A DNA stretch of 52,878 nucleotides from Streptomyces sp. I05A-00742 (GCF_013055795.1 NZ_JABETO010000039.1:1-52878); one strand, 5' to 3'. Numbered from the stretch's first letter, positions 1-8,496 are shown. The notes: a model not told the origin generated them from the letters alone. Translations and numbers: made by a program.

Positions 1-515
1 GCGGGGACGCCGCGCCGGGCGGCGAGGGTGAGGGCGCAGCGGGCGGCGACGGCCGCGACCACCGCGGTGAGGGCGCCGCGCGCCCCGCCGCCGGCGTACC
101 CGCCGGCGAGCACGGCGGCCTGCCCGAGCAGCACGAACACCAGGGTGACGACGCCGAACGGGCCGATGTCCGACTGCTTCATGATCCGCAGCGCGTCCTC
201 GGCCGGCCGGCCGCTGCCCAGTCCGTCGGCGACGTCGGCCAGCCCGTCCAGGTGCAGGCCCCGGGTGAGCACGGCGGGCACCGCCGCGGCGGCCACCGCC
301 GCGACCGCGGGGCCCGTCCCGAGCAGCAGGAACAGCCAGCCCGCCGCGCCGGCGCACACGCCCACGGCCAGTCCGGCGAGCGGTGCGGCGAGCATGCCGC
401 CGCGCGCCGCCGCGCGGTCCCAGCGGGTCAGGCGGACGGGCAGTACGGTCAGGGTGCCGAAGGCGAACCGGAGGGCGTCACCGGTGGTCGCGCGGGCGGA
501 CGGGGCGTCGGTCAT
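1..515 (-). CDS. cobS: Adenosylcobinamide-GDP ribazoletransferase, CobS (C-terminal part cut by the window edge)
   Basis: The frame runs off the left edge; about 171 N-terminal residues are present, starting at the ATG on 513-515 (MTDAPSARATTG). CobS is the integral membrane cobalamin synthase that joins adenosylcobinamide-GDP to alpha-ribazole, the last step of nucleotide-loop assembly. The diagnostic stretch is present: GLHLDGLADVADGLG followed about ten residues later by DALRIMKQSDIGPFGV, with the family's Asp-rich motif and Gly/Ala-rich membrane segments on either side. cobT and a cobU fusion lie on the same strand further right, but other genes intervene, so this is a cluster rather than one operon. 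A divergent membrane protein gene starts 107 bp away. I see no cobalamin riboswitch upstream. Confidence 0.93.
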   Translation of the reverse strand, partial: MTDAPSARATTGDALRFAFGTLTVLPVRLTRWDRAAARGGMLAAPLAGLAVGVCAGAAGWLFLLLGTGPAVAAVAAAAVPAVLTRGLHLDGLADVADGLGSGRPAEDALRIMKQSDIGPFGVVTLVFVLLGQAAVLAGGYAGGGARGALTAVVAAVAARCALTLAARRGVP

Positions 516-622
516 CGCGGGCAGGGTATCCCGGGCCCCCACCGGCCGGGGGACGGCCCTGAAAGGCCCTTGGTTGCCGATAAGCTGCACGTCAGGGCGG
601 AGTTCGGAAGTGCGGGAGTCCG

Positions 623-1360
623 ATGGAACACTGGCTTGACCGCAATGTCGTCGAGCCGGGCAAGCTGCCGCTGCTGGCGGCCCTGACCGCGTTCGTGCTG
701 ACGTTCGTGGTCACCCGGATCATCACCCGGCTCATCCGCGCGGGCAAGGGCCCCTTCCGCAACATCCGCCCCGGCGGTCTGCACGTCCACCATGTCGTCC
801 CCGGGGTGGTGCTGATGGTGATCGGTGGCTTCGGCGCGGTCGCGGCGGGCCGGCACGGGCTGAGCGCGCTCGTCGCGGCGGTGGTCTTCGGGACCGGCGC
901 CGGGCTGGTACTGGACGAGTTCGCGCTGATCCTGCACCTCGACGACGTCTACTGGACCGAGCAGGGCCGCAAGAGCGTCGAGATCGTGGTGCTGACGGCG
1001 GCCCTGGTCGCCCTGGTGCTCTCGGGGTTCTCCCCCTTCGGGGTGAGCGAGCTGACCCCGGAGGAACTGCGCAGCCGCAGCATCGTGGTGACCAACATGC
1101 TGGTCAACTTTCTGATCGCCCTCTTCGCACTCGCCAAGGGCAAGCCGCGGATAGCGCTCATCGGCGCGGTCGTGCCGCTCGTGGCGCTGATCGGCGCGGT
1201 GCGGCTGGCCCGGCCCGGCTCCCCGTGGGCCCGCCGCTTCTACCGCCACCGCCCGCGCGCCCGCCGCCGCGCCCGGGTGCGGGCCTACCGGCACGACGCC
1301 CGCTGGAACGCCGTCCGCAACCGGCTTCACGACCTGGTGGCGGGCGCCCCCGACCGCTGA
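623..1360 (+). CDS. Conserved multi-pass membrane protein, function unknown
   Basis: A 245-residue protein starting at ATG (MEHWLDRNVVEPGKLP) behind a GGGAG-like site. It has roughly six hydrophobic segments: residues about 15-35, 55-75, 80-100, 120-140, 155-170 and 175-195. A conserved-looking loop (GGLHVHHVVPGVVL) carries three clustered histidines that could bind a metal or lie at the membrane face. The C-terminal 45 residues are strongly Arg-rich and probably cytoplasmic. It is convergent with the rhomboid-like gene and the two coding regions overlap by 34 bp at their 3' ends. I do not recognise a catalytic family. Similar hypothetical integral membrane proteins are common in Streptomyces, which is recollection, not a search. 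Confidence 0.8.
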   Translation: MEHWLDRNVVEPGKLPLLAALTAFVLTFVVTRIITRLIRAGKGPFRNIRPGGLHVHHVVPGVVLMVIGGFGAVAAGRHGLSALVAAVVFGTGAGLVLDEFALILHLDDVYWTEQGRKSVEIVVLTAALVALVLSGFSPFGVSELTPEELRSRSIVVTNMLVNFLIALFALAKGKPRIALIGAVVPLVALIGAVRLARPGSPWARRFYRHRPRARRRARVRAYRHDARWNAVRNRLHDLVAGAPDR

Positions 1361-2046
1361 TCGCCGTCCCGGAAGCGGTCGTCCCGCGGCTTGCGGCGGC
1401 GCCTGCGCAGCTCGTCCGCCGCGCTCAGCGCCAGCATCGCCAGGACGGCCGCGATGTGCTCCTTGCCCGCCAGGTTCGGCTTGAGGACCACCTCGGCGAC
1501 CATCGCCAGGACCACCACCGCGCAGGTGCCCCAGGCCCGGTAGCGCCAGGACACGTACACCGCCAGGCCGACGACGGCCGCCGACGGGCCGGTGTCGACC
1601 ACCTTGGCCTCTCCGGGCGGCAGCCCCAGCAGGCCGGGGCCCAGGGCGATCGCCAGCCGCGCGTACATCGTCCCGGCGAGGGTGGCGACGTAGGCGACGG
1701 CGAGCGTCCGCCACGGGCCCAGACAGATCTCGGAGATACCGAAGACGATCAGCACCTGGGCGAGCGCCCCCCAGACCGGCAGGTCCAGCGCCGGGACGAA
1801 CAGCGACAGCGGCGTCCGCAGCAGCGCCAGCCACCACGGCAGCTCGGCCCGCACCGAACCCACCGCCTGGACCGGGCCGAAGCCCCAGGACTGGTTCTGC
1901 ACCACCTGGAAGGCGGCGGTCAGGGCGACCGCGGAGAGCGTCATCGGAATCGCGCGGAACCGTTCGCGGGTGATCGCGTCCGTCACGGTCGCGGCGAGCG
2001 GTCCCCATTCGGTGCGCGCGGCGCGTCGCAGCGCCGCGCGGTTCAT
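1327..2046 (-). CDS. Rhomboid-like integral membrane protein
   Basis: A 239-residue membrane protein. I start it at the ATG on 2044-2046 (MNRAALRRAARTEW) rather than the upstream in-frame start at 2079, because this ATG overlaps the stop of the preceding gene (ATGA on 2046-2043), the usual mark of translational coupling. The protein has about six hydrophobic segments and a rhomboid-like pattern: FGISEICLGPWRTL, then a helix ending in VVDTGPSAAVVGL, where a Gly-x-Ser element sits near the start of a membrane segment as in rhomboid proteases. The classical GASG is not present and a catalytic His is not obvious, so proteolysis is unproven. It is the second gene of a two-gene operon with the DUF2156 protein. 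Confidence 0.75.
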   Translation of the reverse strand: MNRAALRRAARTEWGPLAATVTDAITRERFRAIPMTLSAVALTAAFQVVQNQSWGFGPVQAVGSVRAELPWWLALLRTPLSLFVPALDLPVWGALAQVLIVFGISEICLGPWRTLAVAYVATLAGTMYARLAIALGPGLLGLPPGEAKVVDTGPSAAVVGLAVYVSWRYRAWGTCAVVVLAMVAEVVLKPNLAGKEHIAAVLAMLALSAADELRRRRRKPRDDRFRDGDQRSGAPATRS

Positions 2047-3794
2047 CGCCGGCTCTCCAGATGCTTGCGGTTCAGCCACTTGGGCAGGCCGGGCGCCTCC
2101 AGGAAGCCTTCCGCGCGGGCACTGGCGACGCCGATCCGCAACAGGTCACTGCTCTTCTCGAACAGCATGAAACGAGGCTCCCAGATCGGGCGGTACTTCG
2201 CATTTGCACGGTAGAGCGATTCAATCTGCCACCAGCGCGAGAAGAAGCTCAGCAGCGAGCGCCAGGCCCGCAGCACCGGGCCCGCGCCGAGCCGCGAGCC
2301 GCGCTCGAAGACCGAGCGGAACATCGCGAAGTTCAGCGACACCTGGGCGATGCGCAGGTCCCGCGCCCGCTGGAGGAGTTCGATCACCATGAACTCCATC
2401 AGGCCGTTCTCGGAGTCCCGGTCACGGCGCATCAGATCCAGCGACAGGCCCTTCGGGCCCCACGGCACGAAGCTCAGCAGGGCGCGCAACTCGCCCTTGC
2501 CGTCATGGCACTCCAGCATCACGCAGCGGCCGTCGTCCGGATCGCCCAGCCGGCCCAGCGCCATCGAGAAACCGCGCTCGGTCGCCCCGTCCCGCCAGTC
2601 GTCGGCGCGCCGCAGCAGCTCGGCCATCTCCTCCTCGGGGATGTCCTCGTGCCGCCGGATGCGCACGGTGTACCCGGCCCGCTTCACCCGGTTGTACGCC
2701 TGCCGGACGGTGCGCATCGCCCGGCCCTCCAGGGTGAACTCGGCCGTGTCGACGATGGCTTCGTCACCGAGTTCGAGGGCGTCCATCCCGTGCCGGGCGT
2801 AGACGGTGCCGCCCTCCTCGCTCGCGCCCATCACGGCCGGGATCCAGCCGTGCGCCCGGGCCTCGGCCAGCCAGGGCTCGATGGCACCCGGCCATGCCTC
2901 CGGATCGCCGAGCGGGTCGCCGGAGGCGAGCGAGACCCCGCCCACCACCCGGTACGTGACCGCCGCCTTCCCCGACGGCGACCACACGACGCTCTTCTCG
3001 CGGCGCAGCGCGAAGTAGCCCAGGGAGTCCCGGTCGCCGTACCGGTCGAGCAGCGCCCGCAGCCGCGACTCGTCCTCCGGCGTCAGCGGGTCCGTGGCCC
3101 GGCGGGAGCGGAACGCCGCCCACACCACCAGGACCAGCAGCACCGTGCTCATCACATTGATGGTGACGTTGACCCAGTCCGGGGTGTCGATCGCCGGGAA
3201 CCGGCTGTCGTCGCTCACCAGGAACACCAGCCGCCGCACGCCGTAGCGCCACCGCTCCCAGAACGTGGCGTGCTGCCCTGCGCCCGCCTGGTTGGTGACC
3301 GTCACCAGGAAGGCGGCGATCAGCGAGCAGACGAGCAGGCCCCCGGCCGCGACGGCCGCGGCGAGCTTGGGGTTGGAGCGGTCGCCGATCGCGTAGAACT
3401 CGCGCCGGCCCACCACCAGGGCGGCCACGAACAGCGCCGTGATCACCACCGAGAACCAGTTCTGGCCGTGCGCCCGGAACTCCGGGAACCACATCAGCAG
3501 GGCCAGCAGCAGGAGGAGCACCCCGGCGAGCGCCAGGTTGAGGATCCAGGCGGCCCGCTTCCGGCGGCGCAGGGTGATCGCCATGAACAGCGACACCACG
3601 GCCGACGTGAAACTGGCCTCCAGCAGGTAGGGGGTGAAGTAGTCGTCGACGCTGTGCCGCCGGATGCTGGCTCCGAAGGACACCCAGAACGCGCTGAGCA
3701 GGTTGACGAAGGCGACGGCACGCAAGTACCACACGGCGAAGGCAGCGGCGCGCCGTGGCCAGGGGCCGCGGCGCACCTCGTCATCCGGAGTCAA
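2043..3794 (-). CDS. DUF2156 / phosphatidylglycerol lysyltransferase-like membrane protein
   Basis: The longest frame begins at 3851, but a TTG on 3792-3794 is preceded at 6 nt by AGGAGAA, a near-perfect ribosome-binding site, so I prefer that start (583 residues). The N-terminal half has about six or seven membrane segments; the C-terminal half (roughly residues 250-560) is a soluble GNAT-like DUF2156 domain (LPG_synthase_C) with SPSGKAAVTYRVVGGVSLAS, VMLECHDGKGELRALLSFVPWG and LDLMRRD. MprF/LysX-type proteins use aminoacyl-tRNA to modify phosphatidylglycerol; I infer a similar lipid-modifying role here, but substrate and amino acid cannot be read. The stop overlaps the start of the rhomboid-like gene by 4 nt. 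The nearby promoter must lie in the short gap to cobT. Confidence 0.85.
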   Translation of the reverse strand: MTPDDEVRRGPWPRRAAAFAVWYLRAVAFVNLLSAFWVSFGASIRRHSVDDYFTPYLLEASFTSAVVSLFMAITLRRRKRAAWILNLALAGVLLLLLALLMWFPEFRAHGQNWFSVVITALFVAALVVGRREFYAIGDRSNPKLAAAVAAGGLLVCSLIAAFLVTVTNQAGAGQHATFWERWRYGVRRLVFLVSDDSRFPAIDTPDWVNVTINVMSTVLLVLVVWAAFRSRRATDPLTPEDESRLRALLDRYGDRDSLGYFALRREKSVVWSPSGKAAVTYRVVGGVSLASGDPLGDPEAWPGAIEPWLAEARAHGWIPAVMGASEEGGTVYARHGMDALELGDEAIVDTAEFTLEGRAMRTVRQAYNRVKRAGYTVRIRRHEDIPEEEMAELLRRADDWRDGATERGFSMALGRLGDPDDGRCVMLECHDGKGELRALLSFVPWGPKGLSLDLMRRDRDSENGLMEFMVIELLQRARDLRIAQVSLNFAMFRSVFERGSRLGAGPVLRAWRSLLSFFSRWWQIESLYRANAKYRPIWEPRFMLFEKSSDLLRIGVASARAEGFLEAPGLPKWLNRKHLESRR

Positions 3795-3899
3795 GCGGAC
3801 TTCTCCTGAGGAAGGCGACGGACGGGGGCTGGTGTACGGCGTGGCCTCCACGTTTCCGCTGCCGGGGACCGCTGTCGAGACCTTCGGTCCCGTGTCGGC

Positions 3900-4946
3900 T
3901 CAGGAGCGTTCGGGAAGTTCCGCCGCCAGGGACGCCGCCGCCTGCACCAGTGGCAGGGCGAGCAGCGCACCCGTTCCCCCGCCCAGTGTGACGCCGTGAT
4001 CGAGGAGAGGGTTGAGCGCGATCCGGTCGAGCGCCTTCGCCTGGGCCGGATCACCGCTGTTCTGCCCGGCCAGCCACCAGTCCGGGGCCCGGAAGGCGAC
4101 CCGCTGCGCGACGAGGGCGCACGCCGCCGAGACCACGCCGTCCAGGATCACGGGCGTCCGGCGGACGGCGCTCTGGAGCAGGAACCCGGTGATCGCCGTC
4201 AGGTCCGCGCCCCCCGTCGCCGCCAGCAGCTCCAGCTGGTCCCCCAGCACGGGCCGCGCCCGGCGCAGGGCGTCCCGGATCGCCGCGCACTTGCGCATCC
4301 AGGCCAGGTCGTCGATGCCCGCGCCGCCCCGGCCCGTCACCACCGACGCGTCCGTCCCGCACAGCGCCCCGATCAGGGTGCCGGCCGCGGTCGTGCCGCC
4401 CACGCTCAGATCGCCCAGCACCAGCAGGTCGGTGCCGGAGTCCGCCTCCTCGTCCGCGATCGCCATCCCCGCCCGGAACGCGCGCTCCGCCTCCTCCGCG
4501 GTCAGGGCGTCCTCGATGTCGATCCGGCCCGAGCCCCGCCGCACCCGGTGCCGCGTGACCTCCTCCGGCAGCAGCCCCGGATCGCAGTCCAGCGCCATGT
4601 CGACCACCCGCAGCCCCACGCCGGACCGGCGCGCCAGCACCGCCGCCGCGCTCTCCCCGTCCAGCGCCGCCCGCACCAGCGGGTACGCGCCCTCCTCCGG
4701 GCCCGCCGAGACACCCAGCGACGCCACTCCGTGGTCCCCCGCGAACAGCACCGCCTTCGGCCGCTCCACCGGCTTCACCGGCACGCCGCCCTGCGCGGCC
4801 GCCAGCCACTCGCCGAGCTCGTCCAGGCGGCCGAAGGCGCCCGGGCGGGGGGTGAGCCGCTCGCGCCGCTCCTCCGCGTCGCGGCGGATGTCGGGGTCGG
4901 GGCGCTCGATCAGCGTGGCGAAGTCATCAAGGTTCAGACCGCTCAT
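3900..4946 (-). CDS. cobT: Nicotinate-nucleotide--dimethylbenzimidazole phosphoribosyltransferase, CobT
   Basis: Start ATG on 4944-4946 (MSGLNLDDFATLIERPDPD), 348 residues, the usual CobT size; the longer frame would run into the upstream repeat. CobT activates dimethylbenzimidazole to alpha-ribazole phosphate for the lower loop of B12. Recognisable blocks: VLFAGDHGVASLGVS, LLVLGDLSVGGTTAAG, GRGGAGIDDLAW, PVILDGVVSAACALVAQR, and the C-terminal glycine loop. In that loop the sequence reads LGGGTGALLALP; in the enterobacterial enzyme the corresponding position is the catalytic glutamate (LGEGSG, E317). Here codon 3978-3980 is GGG, giving Gly323, one base from GAG. Activity is therefore in question. 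The gene lies on the same strand as the cobU fusion, 200 bp away across a nested repeat. Confidence 0.94.
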   Translation of the reverse strand: MSGLNLDDFATLIERPDPDIRRDAEERRERLTPRPGAFGRLDELGEWLAAAQGGVPVKPVERPKAVLFAGDHGVASLGVSAGPEEGAYPLVRAALDGESAAAVLARRSGVGLRVVDMALDCDPGLLPEEVTRHRVRRGSGRIDIEDALTAEEAERAFRAGMAIADEEADSGTDLLVLGDLSVGGTTAAGTLIGALCGTDASVVTGRGGAGIDDLAWMRKCAAIRDALRRARPVLGDQLELLAATGGADLTAITGFLLQSAVRRTPVILDGVVSAACALVAQRVAFRAPDWWLAGQNSGDPAQAKALDRIALNPLLDHGVTLGGGTGALLALPLVQAAASLAAELPERS

Positions 4947-4968
4947 CCGCGACACACTACCCGTGCGG

Positions 4969-5142
4969 GGGGCTGGGGTTGGGTGTTGCCCCAGCCCCCT
5001 GAAAGCGGCTTCGCCGCTTGTCCTCAAACGCCGGACGGGCTATTCAGCCCGTCCGGCGTTTGAGGACAACCGCGCGGAGCGCGGTTTCGGGGGTGCGGGG
5101 GCGCAGCCCCTGCAAGAAACGGTGAAAGGGCGGGCCCGGGGC
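4969..5142. repeat. Nested inverted repeat, copy A
   Basis: The core is a perfect 24-bp inverted repeat with a 4-nt loop: arms 5018-5041 and 5046-5069, containing CAAACGCCGGACGGGCT and its complement. It is followed by a small hairpin CCGCGCGGAGCGCGG and the outer right arm GAAACGGTGAAAGGGCGGG (from 5116). The outer left arm found in copies D and E is replaced by an unrelated 10-bp hairpin (4969-4978 with 4989-4998). This copy lies between two genes on the same strand (cobU fusion then cobT), unlike the other four, which sit between convergent genes. Such a stem would work as a transcription terminator or mRNA 3' end; function is inferred. Confidence 0.9.
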
Positions 5143-5150
5143 AAACCCCC

Positions 5151-6350
5151 TCACCCCCGCAACCGCACCGCCACCCCCGCCACCACCAACACCACATGCT
5201 CACACTCCGCCCCCCACGCCGCGTTCAACCGCCCCAGCTCATCCCGGAACCGCCGCCCGGACGAGGTCGCCGGCACAACCCCCGACCCGACCTCGTTGCT
5301 CACGGCGACAACGGTCCGCCGAGTCTCCCGCACCGCCCCCACCAGCTCGGAGACCCGCCGCGCCAGCGCCGCCGCACCCCCGTTGGCCCACGCCGCGTCG
5401 TCCCAGGCCGAGACGGAGTCCATCGCGTGGGTGAGCCACAGGGAGAGGCAGTCGACGAGGAGCGGCGGGCCGTCGGAGGCGAGCAGCGGGACGAGGTCGC
5501 AGGTCTCGGCGGTGCGCCAGGAGGAGGGGCGGCGTTCGCGGTGGAGGGCGACGCGGGCGGCCCAGTCGTTGTCGCCGTCGCGGGTGCCGCCGGTGGCGAC
5601 GTAGAGGACGTCGGGGAAGGACTCCAGGCGCCGCTCGGCCTCGACGGACTTGCCGGAGCGCGCGCCGCCGAGGACGAGGGTGCGCCGGGGGACGTCGGGA
5701 ACGGCGTGGTAGTCGCCGACCGTCAGGGTGGTCCCGTCCGGGACGGTACGGGCGCCGGCGGCGGCGAGTCGGCGGTGGAGCTCGGGGCCGGGCGGCACCT
5801 CGTGGCCGAGGTGGACGGCGAGGACGTCCGTGGTGGCGGTGACGGCGCCGGTCTCGCGCAGCCGGGCGAGGGCGTCGGGCCGGTCCACGACGTCGAGCAG
5901 GACGAGGTCGTAGGGGCCGGACGCGGCGGAGAGCCCGGCCGGGGCGCCGCCGGGCGGCAGGTAGAGGAGGCGGTCGCCCTCGGGGCCCGTCACCTCGTAG
6001 CCGGTGCCCGGCGCGTCCAGGGCGACCGCCCGCACCCGGTGCCCGCTGATCACCGACAGGTCCCGCCCGTCCGGCACCCGCACCGGCGCCGGCAGCCCGG
6101 GGGGCAGCTCGACGGCCGGGCCGTCGTGCGGGTGGGAGAGCAGCACCTGACGCACCCCGGCGACGCTCCGGCCCGCCCGGGCGGCGGCGAACGCCGGGCC
6201 GGGCGTCAGGTCGAGCAGCAGCGCGCCGTCGACGAGCAGCGCGGTCGCCGCCCGCGCGTCCTCGCCGACGGCGGTGGCGCAGGCGGCGCAGGGACAGCCG
6301 GGGCGCGGCAGCCCCTCGGGGGCTCCGGTGCCGAGCAGAGTCAGTTCCAC
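5151..6350 (-). CDS. cobU: MBL-fold domain fused to CobU (adenosylcobinamide kinase / guanylyltransferase)
   Basis: 399 residues from a GTG on 6348-6350. Residues 1-215 look like a PhnP-type metallo-beta-lactamase domain (MELTLLGTGAPEGLPRPGCP, Cys19/21/24, SHPHDG at 72-77). The metal-ligand motif HxHxDH is broken to HPHDGP, so this half is probably not a working hydrolase, although the Cys cluster remains. Residues 222-399 are a full CobU: Walker A GGARSGKS at 228-235, HRERRPSSW with His270 in the position of the guanylylated histidine, LLVDCLSLWL and VSNEVGSGVVP. CobU phosphorylates adenosylcobinamide and transfers GMP to it, feeding CobS. Fusions of this kind are known in actinobacteria. 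The last 80 or so codons shift toward G/T endings next to repeat A. Confidence 0.9.
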   Translation of the reverse strand: MELTLLGTGAPEGLPRPGCPCAACATAVGEDARAATALLVDGALLLDLTPGPAFAAARAGRSVAGVRQVLLSHPHDGPAVELPPGLPAPVRVPDGRDLSVISGHRVRAVALDAPGTGYEVTGPEGDRLLYLPPGGAPAGLSAASGPYDLVLLDVVDRPDALARLRETGAVTATTDVLAVHLGHEVPPGPELHRRLAAAGARTVPDGTTLTVGDYHAVPDVPRRTLVLGGARSGKSVEAERRLESFPDVLYVATGGTRDGDNDWAARVALHRERRPSSWRTAETCDLVPLLASDGPPLLVDCLSLWLTHAMDSVSAWDDAAWANGGAAALARRVSELVGAVRETRRTVVAVSNEVGSGVVPATSSGRRFRDELGRLNAAWGAECEHVVLVVAGVAVRLRG

Positions 6351-6476
6351 GCCCCGATCGTCTCGCGTCCACGCACGGCGGGCGCGCCGGGATCACCCTT
6401 TCTCGCCCCGGGACCGCGCCCCCGGCCGGGGGTTAGGCTGCGCTCGGCAGCGAACCACGAGTCTCGGGAGGCTGAC

Positions 6477-6692
6477 ATGGCGTGGGTGTGGCGGTTCGAG
6501 AAGGCGGACGGGACGGAGACGGCCCCGGCCGTGGAGCCGGAGGAGTTCACGACGCAGGGGGACGCGGAGTCCTGGGTCGGCGAGGAGTGGCGGGCGCTGC
6601 TCGACGGCGGCGTGGAGCAGGTGCGGCTCTTCGAGGACGGCAAGGAGATCTACGAGGCGCCGATGAGCCTGCGGGCGGCGGCGGAGAGCTGA
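6477..6692 (+). CDS. Small conserved acidic protein, unknown function
   Basis: 71 residues starting at ATG (MAWVWRFEKADGTETAP), with GGGAGG a few bases upstream. It is acidic and Trp/Glu-rich with no membrane segment or cysteine, and has a compact pattern (SWVGEEWRALLDGGVEQVRLFED) suggesting a small globular beta-rich fold. Proteins with this opening are widespread in Streptomyces genomes in my recollection; no function is assigned. A candidate -10 element TTAGGCT lies about 40 bp upstream. It is divergent from the cobU fusion. Confidence 0.75.
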   Translation: MAWVWRFEKADGTETAPAVEPEEFTTQGDAESWVGEEWRALLDGGVEQVRLFEDGKEIYEAPMSLRAAAES

Positions 6693-6740
6693 GCGCTCCG
6701 GAAGTGAGGTCATGCGACTGCGGGCCGTCTGTGGCCGGTC

Positions 6741-6895
6741 GTGCAGCTCCCCGCGCCCCTTACGGGGCGCGGTAGCGCACCGGACTTCCGCATGCCCGCT
6801 CGGGTCGCTCGGCCGCTGGGCCGGGACGGCGTGAGGGGCCGGTCCCGAGGACGGCCCCTACGGGGCGGTCCCGGGGCCGGGCCCTTACGGGACCG
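6741..6895. other. Stem-loop-rich intergenic region
   Basis: The 275-bp gap between the small acidic protein and the methyltransferase stop carries no gene. It holds several GC-rich palindromes: arms CCGCGCCCC (6751-6759) and GGGGCGCGG (6764-6772) with a TTAC loop; and CGGTCCCG (6866-6873) with CGGGACCG (6888-6895). The motif CCYTACGGG recurs in the loops. These lie between convergent genes and probably end both transcripts. Confidence 0.6.
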
Positions 6896-6967
6896 CTCCT
6901 CAGGCCGGCGGGCACCGAACCGGGCCGGCAGACCGGATCGGCCGATCCCCACCCGCCCCGCACAGGG

Positions 6968-7840
6968 CTACCCGCCCCGCACCCCGCACAGGTGCAGCAG
7001 CGCCGCCACCGCCCGGTACGGATCCGTCCGCCCGGCCCGTTCCTCGGCCACCAGCAGGCGGTCCAGATCGCCCCTGCGGGGCCGCGCGGGCGGGTCGGTG
7101 AAGACCCGGACCCCGTACCAGGCCCGGAGCGGGGCGTTGATGCCGGCCAGGGTGGCGGTCAGGGTCTCGCGCCGGTCCGCGCGGACGGGGTTGCCCGCCC
7201 GGTCGGTCCCGTAGGGGGAGTCGAAGGCGGCCAGCGTCCGGTCCCAGTCGCCGGCGAGCCCCGGCCGCAGGGCCAGCGCGTCGGCGTTGCGCACCAGGAG
7301 GGACAGCAGGCCGCCGGGGGCCAGCACCCGGGCCAGCCCGGCCAGCAGGGGATCGGGCTCCGGGACGTACATCAGCACGCCGTGACAGAGCACGAGGTCG
7401 AAGGCGCCCGGGGTGAAGTGCACCCCCGTGTCCCGGCCGTCGCCCTCGATGAGCCGGACCCGGTCCCGGATCCCCGCCGGCTCGGCGGCGAGCACCCTGC
7501 GGACCGCGGCCACCGTCCCCGGGTCGGACTCCAGGGCGGTGATCTCGTGCCCGGCGCGGGCCAGCCGCAGGGCCTGGGTGCCGTGGGCGAGGCCCACGTC
7601 GAGGACGCGCAGCCGCCGTCCGACCGGGAAGCAGGCCGCGATCTGCTCGTCGATCTGCCGGGCGACCAGCTCGTGCCGGACCGTGTTCCGTAACCCCTCC
7701 CGCAGGCCCTCGTCGGCGAGCTCGCCGGCGAATCCGAAGGAGCCCGTCCCGTGCGCCGGCCCCGGCGGGGGCGCGGGCACCGGCCCGGACGCCGCCCCGG
7801 CGGTCACCTCCGCCAGGGCCCCGGACGCCGTCGCCGGCAC
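6968..7840 (-). CDS. Class I SAM-dependent methyltransferase
   Basis: 290 residues from a GTG on 7838-7840. The first 30 residues are Pro/Ala/Gly-rich and may be a linker or a sign that the true start is downstream. Rossmann-fold methyltransferase motifs: motif I VLDVGLAHGTQALRLA (Ala in place of the usual second Gly), ALESDP at the end of beta2, VRLIEGDGRD, then FDLVLCHGVLMYV and LLSLLVRNADALAL, a CmoA/UbiE-like layout. The motif RNADALALRPGLAGDW is typical of a group of actinobacterial methyltransferases annotated as SmtA-like. The substrate cannot be read. It starts about 50 bp downstream of the DUF3043 gene on the same strand, so co-transcription is likely. Confidence 0.85.
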   Translation of the reverse strand: MPATASGALAEVTAGAASGPVPAPPPGPAHGTGSFGFAGELADEGLREGLRNTVRHELVARQIDEQIAACFPVGRRLRVLDVGLAHGTQALRLARAGHEITALESDPGTVAAVRRVLAAEPAGIRDRVRLIEGDGRDTGVHFTPGAFDLVLCHGVLMYVPEPDPLLAGLARVLAPGGLLSLLVRNADALALRPGLAGDWDRTLAAFDSPYGTDRAGNPVRADRRETLTATLAGINAPLRAWYGVRVFTDPPARPRRGDLDRLLVAEERAGRTDPYRAVAALLHLCGVRGG

Positions 7841-7890
7841 CGGCCCGGGCCCGTCCGGCAGCGCGCCGGCCGGGCCCCACGAAGAGCCGC

Positions 7891-8496
7891 TCAGGGCTTC
7901 GCCCCGCGCTTGACCTTCGGCTTGGGCAGACGCAGGCGCCGCATCTGGAGGCTGCGCATCAGCGCGTAGGGGATGGCGCCCTTGGTGGGCTCGCCGGGGA
8001 GCTTCTTCTTCAGCGCCTTCTTCAGGGTGACGGCGATGACGACCGAGTTCAGGACGATCACCAGGATGACGACCATCCAGGCCAGCAGCACGAACTGCTG
8101 GAACTTGCCCTGGTTGATCATGCTCATCACGAGGATCACCACCGCGAGCGGCAGGAAGAACTCCATGACCGTGAACCGGGAGTCCACGAAGTCGCGCACG
8201 AAGCGCCGGACCGGCCCCTTGTCACGGACAGGCAGGAACCGCTCGTCGCCGTTGGCCAGCGCCTCGCGCTGCTTGGCCATGTCGGCCCGGCGGGCCTCCC
8301 GCTGCCGCTTGGCGGCCTCCTTACGGTTGGCCGGCGTACTGGCCAGGCTGCGGCGTTGCGCCGAGGCCTGACTGCGCTTGGGCGTGGGGCGGCCCTTGGG
8401 GGCCTCCGGATGACGGGGCTGCTGGGGCTCGTCCGCGGTCACCTTGGCGTCGGCGACCTTGGCGGACTGCTCTTCCTTCGAACGGCTTCGGAACAC
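7891..8496 (-). CDS. DUF3043 family membrane protein
   Basis: Start placed at GTG 8494-8496 (201 residues); the longer frame adds an Arg-rich, low-complexity stretch that is unlikely to be coding. The N-terminal 100 residues are charged and Lys/Arg/Gln-rich (PKGRPTPKRSQASAQRR, NRKEAAKRQREARR), matching the DUF3043 N-terminus. After FVRDFVDSRFTVMEFF come two membrane segments (about residues 118-136 and 142-162), then a basic tail ending in RGAKP. DUF3043 is an actinobacterial family of unknown function. It is divergent from pspA across about 295 bp, and its location beside the Psp genes hints at an envelope role, which is inference. Confidence 0.87.
   Translation of the reverse strand: MFRSRSKEEQSAKVADAKVTADEPQQPRHPEAPKGRPTPKRSQASAQRRSLASTPANRKEAAKRQREARRADMAKQREALANGDERFLPVRDKGPVRRFVRDFVDSRFTVMEFFLPLAVVILVMSMINQGKFQQFVLLAWMVVILVIVLNSVVIAVTLKKALKKKLPGEPTKGAIPYALMRSLQMRRLRLPKPKVKRGAKP

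Noticed and set aside
4947..6476. Cobalamin riboswitch upstream of cob genes
   Set aside because: No B12-box-like sequence or conserved core could be seen upstream of cobS, cobT or the cobU fusion.
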